A DNA stretch of 64,000 bases from Ophiosphaerella korrae (Eukaryota; Ascomycota; Dothideomycetes; Pleosporales; Phaeosphaeriaceae). Of this stretch, positions 44,515 to 57,622 are shown piece by piece. The notes beneath the pieces are model-generated. The model was not told the DNA's origin. It did not search any database and was given only the letters and a program-made list of their open reading frames with translations. A program made the translations under genes and the position numbers. The stretch lies in NCBI GenBank assembly GCA_028456385.1, contig JALNQF010000016.1:62001-126000 (forward strand), read 5' to 3'. Position 1 is the first letter of the stretch, and each line of letters begins with the position of its first letter.

Positions 44515-47500
44515 CTACCACACCCCTGCCAACCCCATTGAGATATATCCAGCAGCCGCTTTAAGCACGGGCTTCGGTGAAGGTGTCGGGGTAGGTGCCG
44601 GGGCAGGTGCCGGGGCAGGTGTCGGTGTTGGCGTTGGCAGTAGCGTGAATGGTTTATATGGTGCCAAATCATTTGTTGGGAGTGGCAGGGCGAAGATGTT
44701 CTTTGATGACGAGGACGGAGGCTGAGCAAGAGGCCCATAAACGATGCCGCAGGAACCGTCGGCACAGGACCAGCCTTCGCTGCATTTGTTTCCGCAGCTC
44801 CCGCAATTCAGCACGTCCGTTTTTAGGTTCTTACAGCCGCTGCTACATGTGTTTGGCAAGGAAGCAGGACATGCGGTAGGCGAGGGTGGTAATGAAGGCT
44901 TAGGTGTTGTTGAGGGAAGGTCGGGGTGAACCGAAGTTGCCGATACCACATGTGGTGGCAGTGTTGTCTTTGAGCTTGAATCGGGTGGAGGCGTAGTTGT
45001 TGGATTTGAAGTCGAATGTGGTTGAAGTGTGGTGGTACTGGTAGTGTGGTATACTGGGGGAGATGTACTAGATCCAAATGTTCTCGAGGACGACGACCCT
45101 TTGTTCTCAACGCACTTTTCCAGTTGCGGTTCGTACGTCCAACCACTCTTACAACAAATCGAATAGTCAAAGTTGAAATACTCTCCTGACTTACAGTTGC
45201 CTGGTGGTATGCCATCACACCCCAGACTTCTGTCAATGGGCTTTCCGTTCAAGCATTTGCAACTCTTTAAGACGTAGCTCCATACTCCTTCATTGGCAGT
45301 GGCTCGCCTTTGATTTGGGCAGCAGTATCCGTGCTCATTATCAACCGCTGCATAATACAAGCCTTCTGGGCAGGTACGTGGCACCTCAGTGCAATTGTTT
45401 GTCTTGGAGTTCCATTCTAGTGTCTTCGGGCAGCACTTTTTGTATTCTGAGTCAAGAATTTCACCTTGGGGACAAGTGATTTCTTTTGGAACACACTCCT
45501 TCTTGATTGGATCATACGCTGTTCCCTCGAAGCAACACACCCGGTATTTCTGATCAAGAATTTGGCCCTTGTCACACACTAGAGGTGGCATGTCTGTACA
45601 TGTACCATTTCCTTGCATTTGCTGATTGTTTGGACATGTACATGCATTCTGAGTTTGGTTCCATGTTGTCCCTTTGGAGCAGCATTTCTTGTACTTCACG
45701 TCGAGAGTCTGTCCAACTGGGCAAGGGGGAGTTTGAGTAGATGTTGAAGTAGTAATGGTTTTAGTAGATGATGAGGTAGTAGTGGTAATTGTGATACTAG
45801 TGGAATTGCGAGAGGCGCTGCGCGTGGAGGTGTGCAGACTGCTAGAAGTGGTGGATGAAGTAGCAGGTGGGCCACCAGTAGACTGACTAGATATTGAGGT
45901 TGATCGACTGCTGCCGAGGCTTGATGATTGCGACTGCGAAGGAGCCTGTGAACGAGCCTGTGATGGTGCTTGTGATGGAGCCTGTGAAGGGGCTTGTGAT
46001 GGAGCTTGTGAACGAGCCTGTGATGGGGCTTGTGAAGGAGCTTGTGATGGTACCTGTGAAGGAGCCCGTGAAGGAACCTGTGATGGCGCCTGCGATGGGG
46101 CTTGTGATGGGGCTTGTGATGGGGCTTGTGATGGGGCTTGTGATGGGGCTTGTGATGGTGCCTGTGAAGGAGCCTGTGATGGGGCTTGTGAAGGAGCTTG
46201 TGATGGTGCCTGTGACGGTGCCTGTGAAGGAGCCTGCGATGGAGCCTGTGATGGGGCTTGTGATGGGGCTTGTGATGGTGCTTGTGAAGGAGCCTGTGAA
46301 GGAGCCTGTGAAGGAGCCTGCGATGGCTGTTGCACTGTCGCAGGAGGTGTGATAACATTGGTAGCCGACAAATTAGGTGCCGATACTGAGAGTCGTGGTG
46401 GACTTGAAGCCTGAGAAGCTGGCGATGCGACCGAAGGCACAGCGTTTGAAACGACCACTGACCTGGTTGGGGATATCTTCTTTGCGAGATCCTGCAGACC
46501 TTCGCAACCATCTGGGAAAAACTCTTTAGCGACAGGATAAGCTTCGCTAACAACGTAATCGCATAGCAGACTGGCCCCAAATACCACTAAGAGTTGTCCC
46601 GCGGGCTGCGCAAGCTTCTCTCCTCCATAAACACTCTTCACACAGTCCTGTACGACAACCGGTGTGAAGTCGCTCGGCCTCGTGCCGCCGAAGTATTGGC
46701 TACATACGGAAGAGATGACATCGGCTACCAAATTATGTGCGAAGACCTCTCCATCCCGGCCTTGGGCATTTACCTTCACTGCAAGGTCCCGAGAGAAATT
46801 CTGGGCGAAAACTTTGACCTTATCGCTCACAGCTCGAACGCGCAATTCGGCTCTTCGGCGAGCTTCGTCTCGTCGGTGATAGTCGGGGGATGCATGTGTT
46901 CCTGGCAGTAAGAGCATGAGGCCCAGGAGGAACGTAATAAAGATCATATGGTTTGATGCAGTCACTTTTTTTCCACCCGATCTTTGGGGATTGCTCGTCG
47001 CTCCTGACTGAGGGCGTTCCGTCGCACTGCTAGTCCCGGTAGAGCTTGTCTTTTTTGGCAGGCTACTACCAGCAGTTGGTGCTGGGGTCTCTTGTACCTT
47101 TGGGCATTGATTCTGCTCCGTTGGTCCTTCTCCACCAATCTTCGTTCCCTCTTTGGTGCCATCACTGGTCAGCGAAAACTTTGCGCAACTCGGCAAAGAT
47201 ACTATTTGATTTTGCGAAACCAAACTATCCCTCTCATTTTGCGAGGATGGTTTCCATGGATCGGCCTCGTTCTGCTGAAAAGTGAAATTTGAAGAGTATG
47301 ACGATATTCCGGGTGGACATTTGACGTTGTTTGAACATATTTGGGCTTCTCCATCCGGGCTGCAACCAACTTTCTGAAAGCCATCGAGATTGGAACAAGC
47401 AGGCCCTTGACAGTTATAACTGAGTTCGTAAGTATTCTAGAATCACATTTACGGTCAGTCTTTGTAGTATAGTATAGTCTGGTGTGGTCATACATACAAC

Positions 47501-47563
47501 GCCTGGACCACAATTCGAAAATATTCCCGTTACTTGCGTAACACCATTAGGTGGGGAGGACAT
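44515..47563 (-). CDS. large mucin-like protein with PSQA repeats and cysteine-rich modules
   Basis: Proposed exons are 47563-47498 and 47436-44515 (995 aa). The order is: a Cys-containing N-terminal part (NTYELSYNCQGPACSNLDGF, CSPDGEAQICSNN, CPPG); a hydrophobic segment MIFITFLLGLMLLLPGTHA at about residue 206; a helical region with two or three Cys; about 32 PSQA repeats; a Ser/Thr-rich stretch; five or more modules of the form CPxGxxLDxxYKKCC...C; another Ser/Thr/Pro stretch; a C-terminal NTCSSGCKNLKTDVLNCGSC module; and a Pro/Ala tail. This is the make-up of a wall- or surface-exposed adhesin-like protein (inference). The hydrophobic segment is a perfect signal peptide if translation starts at 46947, so the upstream part may belong to a longer isoform or another gene. 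The frame also extends past 47563 towards 47758. Family not recognised. Confidence 0.65.
45937..46326 (-). repeat. 12-bp coding minisatellite (PSQA)n
   Basis: About 32 tandem copies of a 12-bp unit encode Pro-Ser-Gln-Ala, with occasional PSQV, PSRA and ARSQ variants towards the C-terminal side. Copies differ mainly at third positions, so the array is not newly made. The 12-bp length keeps the frame whatever the copy number. The opposite strand is also open across the array, which is a by-product of the repeat. Confidence 0.92.
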
Positions 47564-48912
47564 AACTGCCGCGACTGAACTAGGGCCTTGATCCAGTAGA
47601 ATATAATAACCTTTGTGCAATGCAAGGTGGGAGATCGAGTGCGGCGATACCTGGGTATATAGAGAGGCTGGGAAGAAGATAGGATAGAAACGACTGGTTG
47701 ATCCAAGAATAGCAGGCCAATAACTTATTATTGATGGCTTAGAATGCCAGCCAAATAGCTAGAGATCTGGGAGACAGCGGGGACGCTTTGGCGAGTTTTA
47801 GACCAAGCACAGGGCCTAGCGCAAGCCATACGTGCACTGCCTGGAGCCACCATCTCGATTGGCGTAGACTATGGGGGCACCTCCAAGGCTTAGATAAGTA
47901 CAATGTGATACGTTGAGGTTTAGAATCCGGGCATAATGTGAACACCCACAATGACAGTGACAGCTCACTGTTGACTTGAGATTTTTCAAACCCGTTGAAG
48001 CTGCGTGTTCGTCAATCCTAGAAACCTCCATAGAAAAGAAAAACAAAGCCGGGAGGCAGGACCCTTCCATCTCGAGAGGCTGAGACTGATACCTCGGATT
48101 GAGCCGAGCAGAAAAACTAAGCTCACGACTTTCCCAAGCAGCCTAATATTAGAAAATTCTTGATTCATTAGGGAACACGCTGCCATCACGAAAGTGCGTG
48201 TTGAATAATTTATATTTTGCCACGCTGGATGTCGTTTTCGCGTGACCATCTTGCCTTGTTCGCCCCAGAGCCCCGAACCAATTATCTCCAACATGCAGAG
48301 ACTGCTGGCAGGCAATGTGTAGCGAATAGCGTCGTGGCGCTCGAGGCTGAACCATATGAGACGGGCTGTGATGCTTGGCGTCTTTCAGCTGCGGGATAAA
48401 CCGGCCGTCTATTGGTAAGTCCAGATGCAGGCTCTGGCAGCCGTTGTGTCAGACGAGAGAATGCTAGAACGATACCAGACAGGTCATAATCAGGATGGAT
48501 ACAAAGAAAATTACCAAGAGGGATGGAAGATGTTGTTGGTTTAATCGTTATAGAGTTTGGGTGATCGACTGAACTAAACGCGATTGTCTAAACCCCCCTA
48601 ATCAGCCTTGCCGCCAAAAGTCTAGAAACATCCGACACATCAAAAGATGCGGTTCAATACATGGAATTAACAACAATTCAAACACTTCGCTCTATTCATG
48701 TACAATTTAGCCAGGCGAAACTTAATCATAATGTTATCTACTGGACCTGGTGATGATGCCTGGTCCACATTGCATTCGATATGCATCTGTGCAGTGCGTC
48801 CTGTTGCCAAAGTTGAGCGAAACCTGAGGAACAATGCCATCCTTCATTAGCCCTGATCGGTCTAACCCCACAAAATTATCTTCATATAATTCTGCCGTAT
48901 GTGTATCAGTGG
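47564..48912. other. region upstream of the mucin-like gene
   Basis: The coding frame of the mucin-like gene stays open on the minus strand back to an acceptor-like ctctag at about 47759, so further 5' exons could lie at 47600-48400. No ATG with a signal peptide could be joined with confidence. The rest has only short frames. Confidence 0.4.
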
Positions 48913-49368
48913 CTACCTCGCTGCGTAGATATGAAAGGTACGTGGAATTCTGTTTGTCGTTGTCTGGTGAATGTTCGTCAAATTTGAAGTCGTTTTGGTT
49001 GCAAAGAAGGGTTTGATTGATAGTCGCCTAGGATGACAACCTTTTCCGGGGTCTTGGTGGTCTTGGACAGGAGGTAGATCCCCAGCATCGAGTGCACTGG
49101 GGACGATAGTTCGTCTGTTATTGTCACCATCATGTTGTCCCGCCACTGTTGGGCTTCCGATCTTTGAGATTTCGATAGCTTGGTCTGCCACGACCATGCC
49201 TTTTCTCTTGCATATGAGTAGTATGATAACGACAGCACCGATCACAAACGCGATTGCAGCACTAATAGCAACAGACACTGGTCTGGCCTCTATCAAGTAT
49301 TTTGTGGGTAGGAGGCTTTCTGGTGGTGCAGGCCATCCAATTAGCAATGATGACTCTAGTGAAGACAT
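48913..49368 (-). CDS. small single-pass membrane protein
   Basis: An unspliced frame of 151 codons. After about 30 residues rich in Ser, Leu and Pro comes one strong hydrophobic helix (VSVAISAAIAFVIGAVVIILLIC), then KRKG and a polar, charged tail of about 95 residues with Thr/Asn-rich and basic ends. There is no signal peptide, so it would be a type III membrane protein, or it is the last exon of a longer surface protein with a Ser/Thr-rich ectodomain, a common fungal design. It sits between the mucin-like gene and the potassium channel gene, all on the minus strand. Family unknown. The clear helix followed by a positive stop-transfer is the main support. Confidence 0.4.
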   Translation of the reverse strand: MSSLESSLLIGWPAPPESLLPTKYLIEARPVSVAISAAIAFVIGAVVIILLICKRKGMVVADQAIEISKIGSPTVAGQHDGDNNRRTIVPSALDAGDLPPVQDHQDPGKGCHPRRLSIKPFFATKTTSNLTNIHQTTTNRIPRTFHIYAAR

Positions 49369-49552
49369 AGCAGCTGTTGAGAAGATGTAGGAGTAATAAG
49401 TTCTGAGCGCGAGTTTTCTCTACTAGAAGTGCTTGACACATTTTGGAAGAGAGTAAACGAACAGGGAGCTGGTTGCTTTTTGTCGGAGACAGTATAAACA
49501 ATAGTTATCAACTTCTCTCACCACACGAATACTTCGTGTTTCCACCAACAAT

Positions 49553-51666
49553 TCACACCTCCAAACTATTACAAGTCTTATTTGTGACCTTGTAAGGTTC
49601 ACCATCTGGTTTGCTGTTGTCCTCCAATTTCCGTTTTTGATACTCGCTCATCAACTCCGATATTGAAATCGGTGGCTTGGGTTTGCTTTTGCTTGTGCCT
49701 GGTGAGCTCAAATTACACATTTCCGATTCTAACGTAGTGGCTAGTCGCTGAAGAAGCCATTCGGGTTCATTGGTATTACCCATGAGAGGGCTGCGAATAC
49801 CGAGCCAGCTCCAAGCCACTGTATCGCCATCATCTGCAGTTCCGATGTCCGGGCCATCACTTTTGTTATGTTGATGCCGACTCTCTGGCTTTATGTGACC
49901 TGAAGCATCAGCCTCATCTTGACCAATTAGCCGAAGGTAGTATTTCCATTCTTCGTAAGTGTATTGTCGTGGTGGTGAATTATTCATGTCTTCAATCAGT
50001 TGCCGAATCTCCTTGGCGAGTACATAGTGGTAGAAACAAAGGTCGCGGTCGATGTTGTCACCGCGCTCATCTGCTTGCTTAGCTTCGCTCAGTTCCTCGT
50101 CTTCGATGCGTTCGGCAACTTGATCGAGGCCACGCCGCTCTGATGCTCCCTTCCCTCCCAGTTCCCGTGCTTTTAGCCCCTTTCTCGCGTTTAGTTTGCT
50201 CATCCCGGCCTTCGCTGCAGAAGCTAACCCTTGCTCATCTGGTAGAACCGTGAATGAGCCTACCCATATCGTAAAGTCTTTGAAAGCTTTTATGATTGTA
50301 TCTCCCATGTTGCTGATGAGAATAGTGAGCGTTGGGACAGCCAATAAGCTCCAGAACACGAAAAAGGCCTTGCCTGAATTTGAAGAGACCGTAAAATCTC
50401 CATATCCAACTGTCAAGAGAGAAGTATATGCGAAGTATAGCCATGTAAAATATGAGTACCCTTGCGGTTTCTCTGCCTCCATGAAAACCACGGCTCCAAG
50501 AAACCACAAGAGCAGAGCTGCTACGGTAGACATTGCGAGCGCAGTATATCTCCTCTTGCGCTCAGAGAGTTCATGTACCCGTCTCATCACATGAAATTCT
50601 TGTTCTCGTCTCTGTGATTCCGATAACCCTTTCCGAGAAAATTCGACTTTTTCGAACGGGCCCAGCCTGATCATTTGCGTATTGCAGTCAATCTTTGAAA
50701 GGACCTTCTGCCTTTTTATCTCGACAAATCGAGCAGACATTTTTTGTTTTCCATGATCAAGGATCAGGCTTCGTACCGAGCCAATTACTAGGCCCACCAT
50801 TATAAGGCCTCCAATGGCAAATGGAAAGAGTAGGGAGCGTCCCGTGTGCGTCTTCGGGACGAATTCTCCCCCAATACCCACAGTGAGCAAAGTAAAGTCA
50901 GCCCAGAACACTGCATCAAGAAATTGCCAATCCTCAACTTTTGAAAAAGCCAGTGCACCCAGTAATAGGTAGGCCATAAACCCTATAGTTTGCAGTATCA
51001 GTGTCCGTTGGCTTGGGGTTAACTGGAACTCTTTCGCATAATGGCCTTTCCAGGCACCAAATGCGGTGAACATCATAAGGCTAGCAATGATAAAGTAGAG
51101 CCCTGCCGCGGTGATGCCGTAGTAGTAGGCTTGACTCAAAGCATGCTCTTGCATAGGTTGAATGCGAAATACAGGTGTTGAAGCCACTACGACAAGAGCA
51201 ATCAGAAGAGATGATGCAAAGTACCATCCAAGAATTGTGATGGGTTGAGCAATTGCAAACGGCAACCTCCGTGCCATATTCAGCAACAAGGACATATTAG
51301 CAGCGAGCGCAAAGATCAAGGATATCGAGTTGACCGCGATGAGCCACTTTGGGTCTTCAATCCTCTCACCATGGCCCTCATCCGATGCAGGAGGTATATA
51401 TACTCGCCATGTCTCGACAAGTGCACATATACTAAAGGCGTTTGCCATGGGTCCAAACGTGCCAGCGATCAAAGGACATGCTGTAGAAGCAAACCACCAG
51501 CGGCTAGTCGCATCAGCTGCCCTATATATCGTCAATAGGCGAAAAAAGCTTACCTGGGATCCAGAAACTCTTGTTCTTCCTGCTCGGCTTGTTCATCCTC
51601 ACGGCTGTCCTTCTCAACTTCTTTCGCGGCTTCGTGCGCGGGCTTGTGTAGTCCAGGATCGTTCAT
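49553..51666 (-). CDS. two-pore-domain potassium channel, TOK1-like
   Basis: Exons are 51666-51554 and 51503-49553 (687 aa). TOK channels are fungal outward-rectifying K+ channels of the plasma membrane with eight transmembrane helices and two pore loops. Both loops are visible: FWADFTLLTVGIGGEF (filter TVGIG) and YFAYTSLLTVGYGDFTV (filter TVGYG). Before the first are four or more hydrophobic helices, starting at WWFASTACPLIAGTFGP, created at the splice. The 200-residue C-terminal tail is charged and probably cytoplasmic (KQADERGDNIDRD, YEEWKYYLRLIGQDE, then Ser/Lys/Pro-rich). The N-terminal 38 residues are Glu/Ala-rich and soluble. A start at 51732 would add 22 residues. The channel would set membrane potential and K+ efflux. 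Confidence 0.92.
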
Positions 51667-53003
51667 CTCGGCGCTTAAATTGAGAACAGCGAAAGTGCCG
51701 ATGCATTTCCTTGGCTGCTCCTCCCTTATCAACGGATGCAGTCACAAGAGATCAACGATCGATCGCATGTCGTGTGGACAAGGGTACAATGTATGACGTA
51801 TCTGGACCAGCTGATGTGCTGCCTACCTTGATTCTAATTGGCCAATGAACAATGTATGCCTTGTAAACCCTACCACGTGCCTGTTAAGCCTGGCTGTTCA
51901 ACTTGAGTTATCTTCAATTACGATTGCCTATGAAGATGAAACAGGAAATTTACTTGAATATCACACTCCATGATTCAGAACATATCTCATCTGCTTTTCT
52001 ACTGCACGCCGATACTGGAAACCAGTTACTCAACACCAAGGAGCCTATCCCACCACGTGCCCACCTTCAAGTCTGGTCTAAAATCCATGGTAGCCAGGCT
52101 TATTTTGCCAGTCATTCTATCTGTGGGCTGAATCTTGCGGATATAATCTTCGATGCCAAAACATTGGCGAAACTAAGTATATATGAGCCGTTGACTACCA
52201 CCGTTCTCGACTATTATTGCCTCATATATAGAGAGCGAATGAATTTGATCTATCGAATCCAGCATTTTTCTTTCATTCGATATTTTGGTCAACCCCGCTA
52301 TGTCTTGAACGCCAAACATGGCAATTACCAAATGTGGCAATGGAGGCGAGTCTCCGTGCTGTGGCATCGCTTGTTCGAAATATTTCCATCTGCTAGAGAT
52401 GATTGTATTGCTATACAACCTAGCCCAATATGACCTTTCCTTGCTAGAAGTTTTCATTATCAGTCTATTAATATGTCCTCTCGCCTTGTTCTAAGACGTG
52501 CCTTCTGAAACTAGTTCACGTTATAGCTACAAAGATTGTTTGGTTTTCGTCGACTCTTGTCTATCATGGGTGTCATGCCATGCTGATAGAGGAGCAGAGC
52601 AAAATACAACACATATTCCCTCATTCATGCCCGGTAAATGAAGAAGGATAGCCTCATTATCTCCTCTAACTTCCAGCTACATTCATGCAAACCGTGGTCT
52701 GCTTTCATCGCTGTTAGCATATTGGCATTGCATCCTGCACGGCCAAGCTTGCAAGAGCTGCCTCAGTATGTTCGCCTTCACCTCCAGTTTCACCTTTACC
52801 TCGCCGATGCAGAAGCTTCTAGTCCCTGCTGCCGCTGCCTAACGAGGCTAGATAACGCTAGCGTACTTGCCTATTGTGTCTCTTCGTGTATATATGTGCA
52901 CACTCACACTCCACTGCCGCCTTGTCTTGTCACCCCACTTTCCTCAACCCTACTCATTCACCCTCTCTTTGACATAGCCTCAATTACTACCATCTTGCCT
53001 GCC
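51667..53003. other. divergent intergenic region with one doubtful open frame
   Basis: This lies between the start codons of the potassium channel (minus) and the helicase (plus). The right end, 52900-53003, is pyrimidine-rich and serves as helicase leader. The frame upstream of the helicase ATG stays open to 52638 but has the composition of untranslated sequence. A doubtful frame at 51903-52433 is listed separately. Confidence 0.5.
51903..52433 (+). CDS. doubtful open frame, F-box-like remnant
   Basis: 176 codons are open without an intron; the first ATG is at 51930. The start LRLPMKMKQEIYLNI resembles the LP-x-E-h-x-x-x-I pattern of fungal F-box-like proteins, and the rest has protein-like hydrophobic spacing (FLLHADTGNQLL, FSFIRYFGQPRYV). 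AT content is higher than in neighbouring genes. It could be a small species-specific gene, a decayed F-box gene, or chance. Confidence 0.25.
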   Translation: MSYLQLRLPMKMKQEIYLNITLHDSEHISSAFLLHADTGNQLLNTKEPIPPRAHLQVWSKIHGSQAYFASHSICGLNLADIIFDAKTLAKLSIYEPLTTTVLDYYCLIYRERMNLIYRIQHFSFIRYFGQPRYVLNAKHGNYQMWQWRRVSVLWHRLFEIFPSARDDCIAIQPSPI

Positions 53004-55087
<2,084 letters not shown>

Positions 55088-56962
55088 AGCAATCACCGGA
55101 GCTGTTTACCACTTGGGTCGCTTCCCTTCGACTCAACCCCTCTTGACAGCCACGCGTCTTCGAGCCCAAGTCCGATACCAGGCTTAGAATAAAGCTTGGC
55201 GACTCCAACAAGATCATGCCCTTTGGTGGCTGATTGGGCCATAAGGGTCAATCATGCGACGATAGACTTCACAGCTAGCTAGGTAGTGCATGAAGTAAAT
55301 AATACCCAGACTACTATCCGAGTATTTGTAACACAATGTGAGATCTCTACATACTAGATACATGTGCTACGCTTAAATTCTCATTAGCAATATATGTCCG
55401 CCAAGTAGTAGTTTTGAAACGGTCGCCTGTGGCTCAACGATTGCATCCTTGATATCGTGAAACAATTGGCCCATCATAAGCTGTGGGATTATGAATGCTG
55501 GTGATTATCACGCATGGAAGGGCATTATATTACACGTACAGGACGAGGCTGATTTGGGTTATATGCAGGCGTTCTAGATGACGATGAAGAGGACTTGTGG
55601 GACGAAGAGTGGCTGAATCGGGAGCCCCCACTAAAACCACGGAAACTGACACGACCACGGGGCATGATGAGTAATTAGGGTGAGAGTTGGAGTTGTTCCT
55701 GATCGCAATGAAGAATTGTCAAGGCACACAGTTGAGTCTCAGTAGGATTTTGTGGAAATTGGGGTTGATATTCTTGAGTGAGAGTTATGCCCACTTGCTG
55801 AATTGAGATTAGTTGAGAGGCTCAATCGCTGCTGCCTGCAGACACGAAGTACAATGCGCTGAGGCTATGCAGCACAAACTCGAAATGGCCATTTTCTTGT
55901 TCTGGACAAAATCCCAGAACAAGGGGAGGTTACTTTACGTCACAAACTTTTGCGGGAGATGAGAGATGAGCTTGCGGTGTTGTTTCCAGCATTTGAGGAA
56001 TACGCTAACCAATATCGGTTGCCGATTTCCGAAAGGCCTAGCCACCGTTTCCATGAGGCCGTAAAAGGCACGACACACACTCACGCGTCTTTCAGCATCA
56101 TGTCTGGGTATCTAAGTGCAGCATAAGATATCATAACCCTGCCTGTCCAAGCTGCACATTTCCACAGCCATCTCGATTATCGGATGAGGAGCTGTCACAA
56201 ACACAACAGCGTCAGCCACAAGGGCGGTTTCTTCACTGTCTATTTCGACAGCTGGGGTGCCACGGTATCTTGCTTATGGTGCTCAAGCGATGCTAAACTT
56301 CGATGCCATGCTTTCCAACACCAAGAGTTTGACCTTGGCAATCCTACGCGTTTTCTTGCGTAAGAAAGACTAAGGACCACGTGATGACACTCAGGCGGTG
56401 CCCGTGGGAAGCGGCTGATCGTATATTAGCGCCGGATTGCACAAAGGCGTTGCCGGATATCCGACGTACGCGCCACCCAACCGGGTGGCTGATGGACGCC
56501 AATTGGTCTCACATCAGAAGGACCGTCTGCGTTTTGATGCCAGTTTAATTTGAATGCGGCGGTGCAGGCGGGCGATCATCAACATTTCAATAATTCACGC
56601 AATCGCTTCGTTGAACCATCTCCTCGGGTGACGGATGTTTGCAGTGCATTTATGGGACTCACACCCAGTGCAGAGAAACAACAAATCCTCTCTCTACACC
56701 TTCCAGGGGTTCCAGACTGTGTGGGTCGCTTTGGCTCATGGTCTATTGGAGACACTGGGCTTACATGTGCAGCCCTACCATGCGCAATACGAGCTGAGGC
56801 AGGCTAACCATGGTTCTAGATCCCCGCCGCCCCCAAAACTATCTTTGCTACTGGCATTCTATCGCCATTATCAGCCCCTCTGCTCTTTCCAATTATCTAC
56901 TTGGGTGTTTCTCCTTCCACAACACACTTCTCGTCCCAGTCTCTCCTTTCTCCATTTTCGAT
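55088..56962. other. 1.9-kb intergenic region with a small Ser-rich frame
   Basis: On the minus strand, 55665-55525 encodes 46 residues (MPRGRVSFRGFSGGSRF, then a Ser/His/Lys-rich run, ending NQPRPVRVI). Its composition is unlike random sequence, but without a homolog I leave it as a candidate small ORF. The rest holds no supported gene; the right end is the promoter of the next gene. Confidence 0.4.
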
Positions 56963-57622
56963 ATGCTGTCGCTAAGCATCGTCCTCACTCTTCTCTGGGC
57001 GTCGAACACATTCGCTGCACCAATAGACACTCGTGTTGAGGATATACGATGCCGCTGTCTCTCCTTCACTACAGATGCGAAACCCACACTCTGCACATAC
57101 CTCGATTCACACAGCCTCGACTGGCACACTGCCAGCACTCTCGCATCCGATTATGATATCAGGATTCATTTTGCTAGCGAGAGCACCATTACCAAGGTCC
57201 TCTCGATCCATCGACCATTACCGAGCAGTATGCTACAGATCATCAGCGACGGCGAAGTAATGCCCATCGACCCGAAGGATCTCATTCAGACAGAGAATCA
57301 ACTCGTGTGTGGATTTGATGATGAAGTAAAGCTTATGGGCAGTCACGATACCAGTCTGGAACCAGCGGAATGCCACTTTGTTGGATACGTCATCGGAGCA
57401 TTCATGCTACTTCTTGGTCTTTATGTTGCGGCAGAATATATCTGGTCAAGGTACGCTAAACTTCTACAAATTCGTTGTTGTCTTGACTGACATGCCGCAA
57501 GATTTTTCTCTGGGGGTGCTATCCAGCTAGAAGGCGATGAGAAAGCTCTAATGGCCGAGTACTGCACGAAGACTCATGATGAACCCGCTGGAGAAGTTGG
57601 TCCTGAGAATTTATCGGATTAA
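56963..57622 (+). CDS. small secreted-then-anchored (type I) membrane protein
   Basis: Exons are 56963-57450 and 57502-57622 (202 aa). The ATG at 56963 opens a clear signal peptide (MLSLSIVLTLLWASNTFA). The lumenal or outside part of about 135 residues has several Cys (CRC, CTY, VCGF, ECHF) that could form disulfides. One membrane helix follows (VGYVIGAFMLLLGLYVAAEYIW), then a short acidic tail (LEGDEKALMAEYC and GEVGPENLSD). Upstream in-frame codons to 56809 are open but lack signal character. No family was recognised; the layout suggests a surface or secretory-pathway protein. Confidence 0.65.

Noticed and set aside
45894..46352. Plus-strand open frame rich in Glu-Pro-Val-Met across the minisatellite
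   Set aside because: It is the antisense reading of the PSQA repeat; a 12-bp repeat keeps several frames open on both strands.
51504..51553. A 32-bp intron in the potassium channel gene
   Set aside because: A later acceptor gives a normal 50-bp intron and the expected DPSRWWFAS junction.
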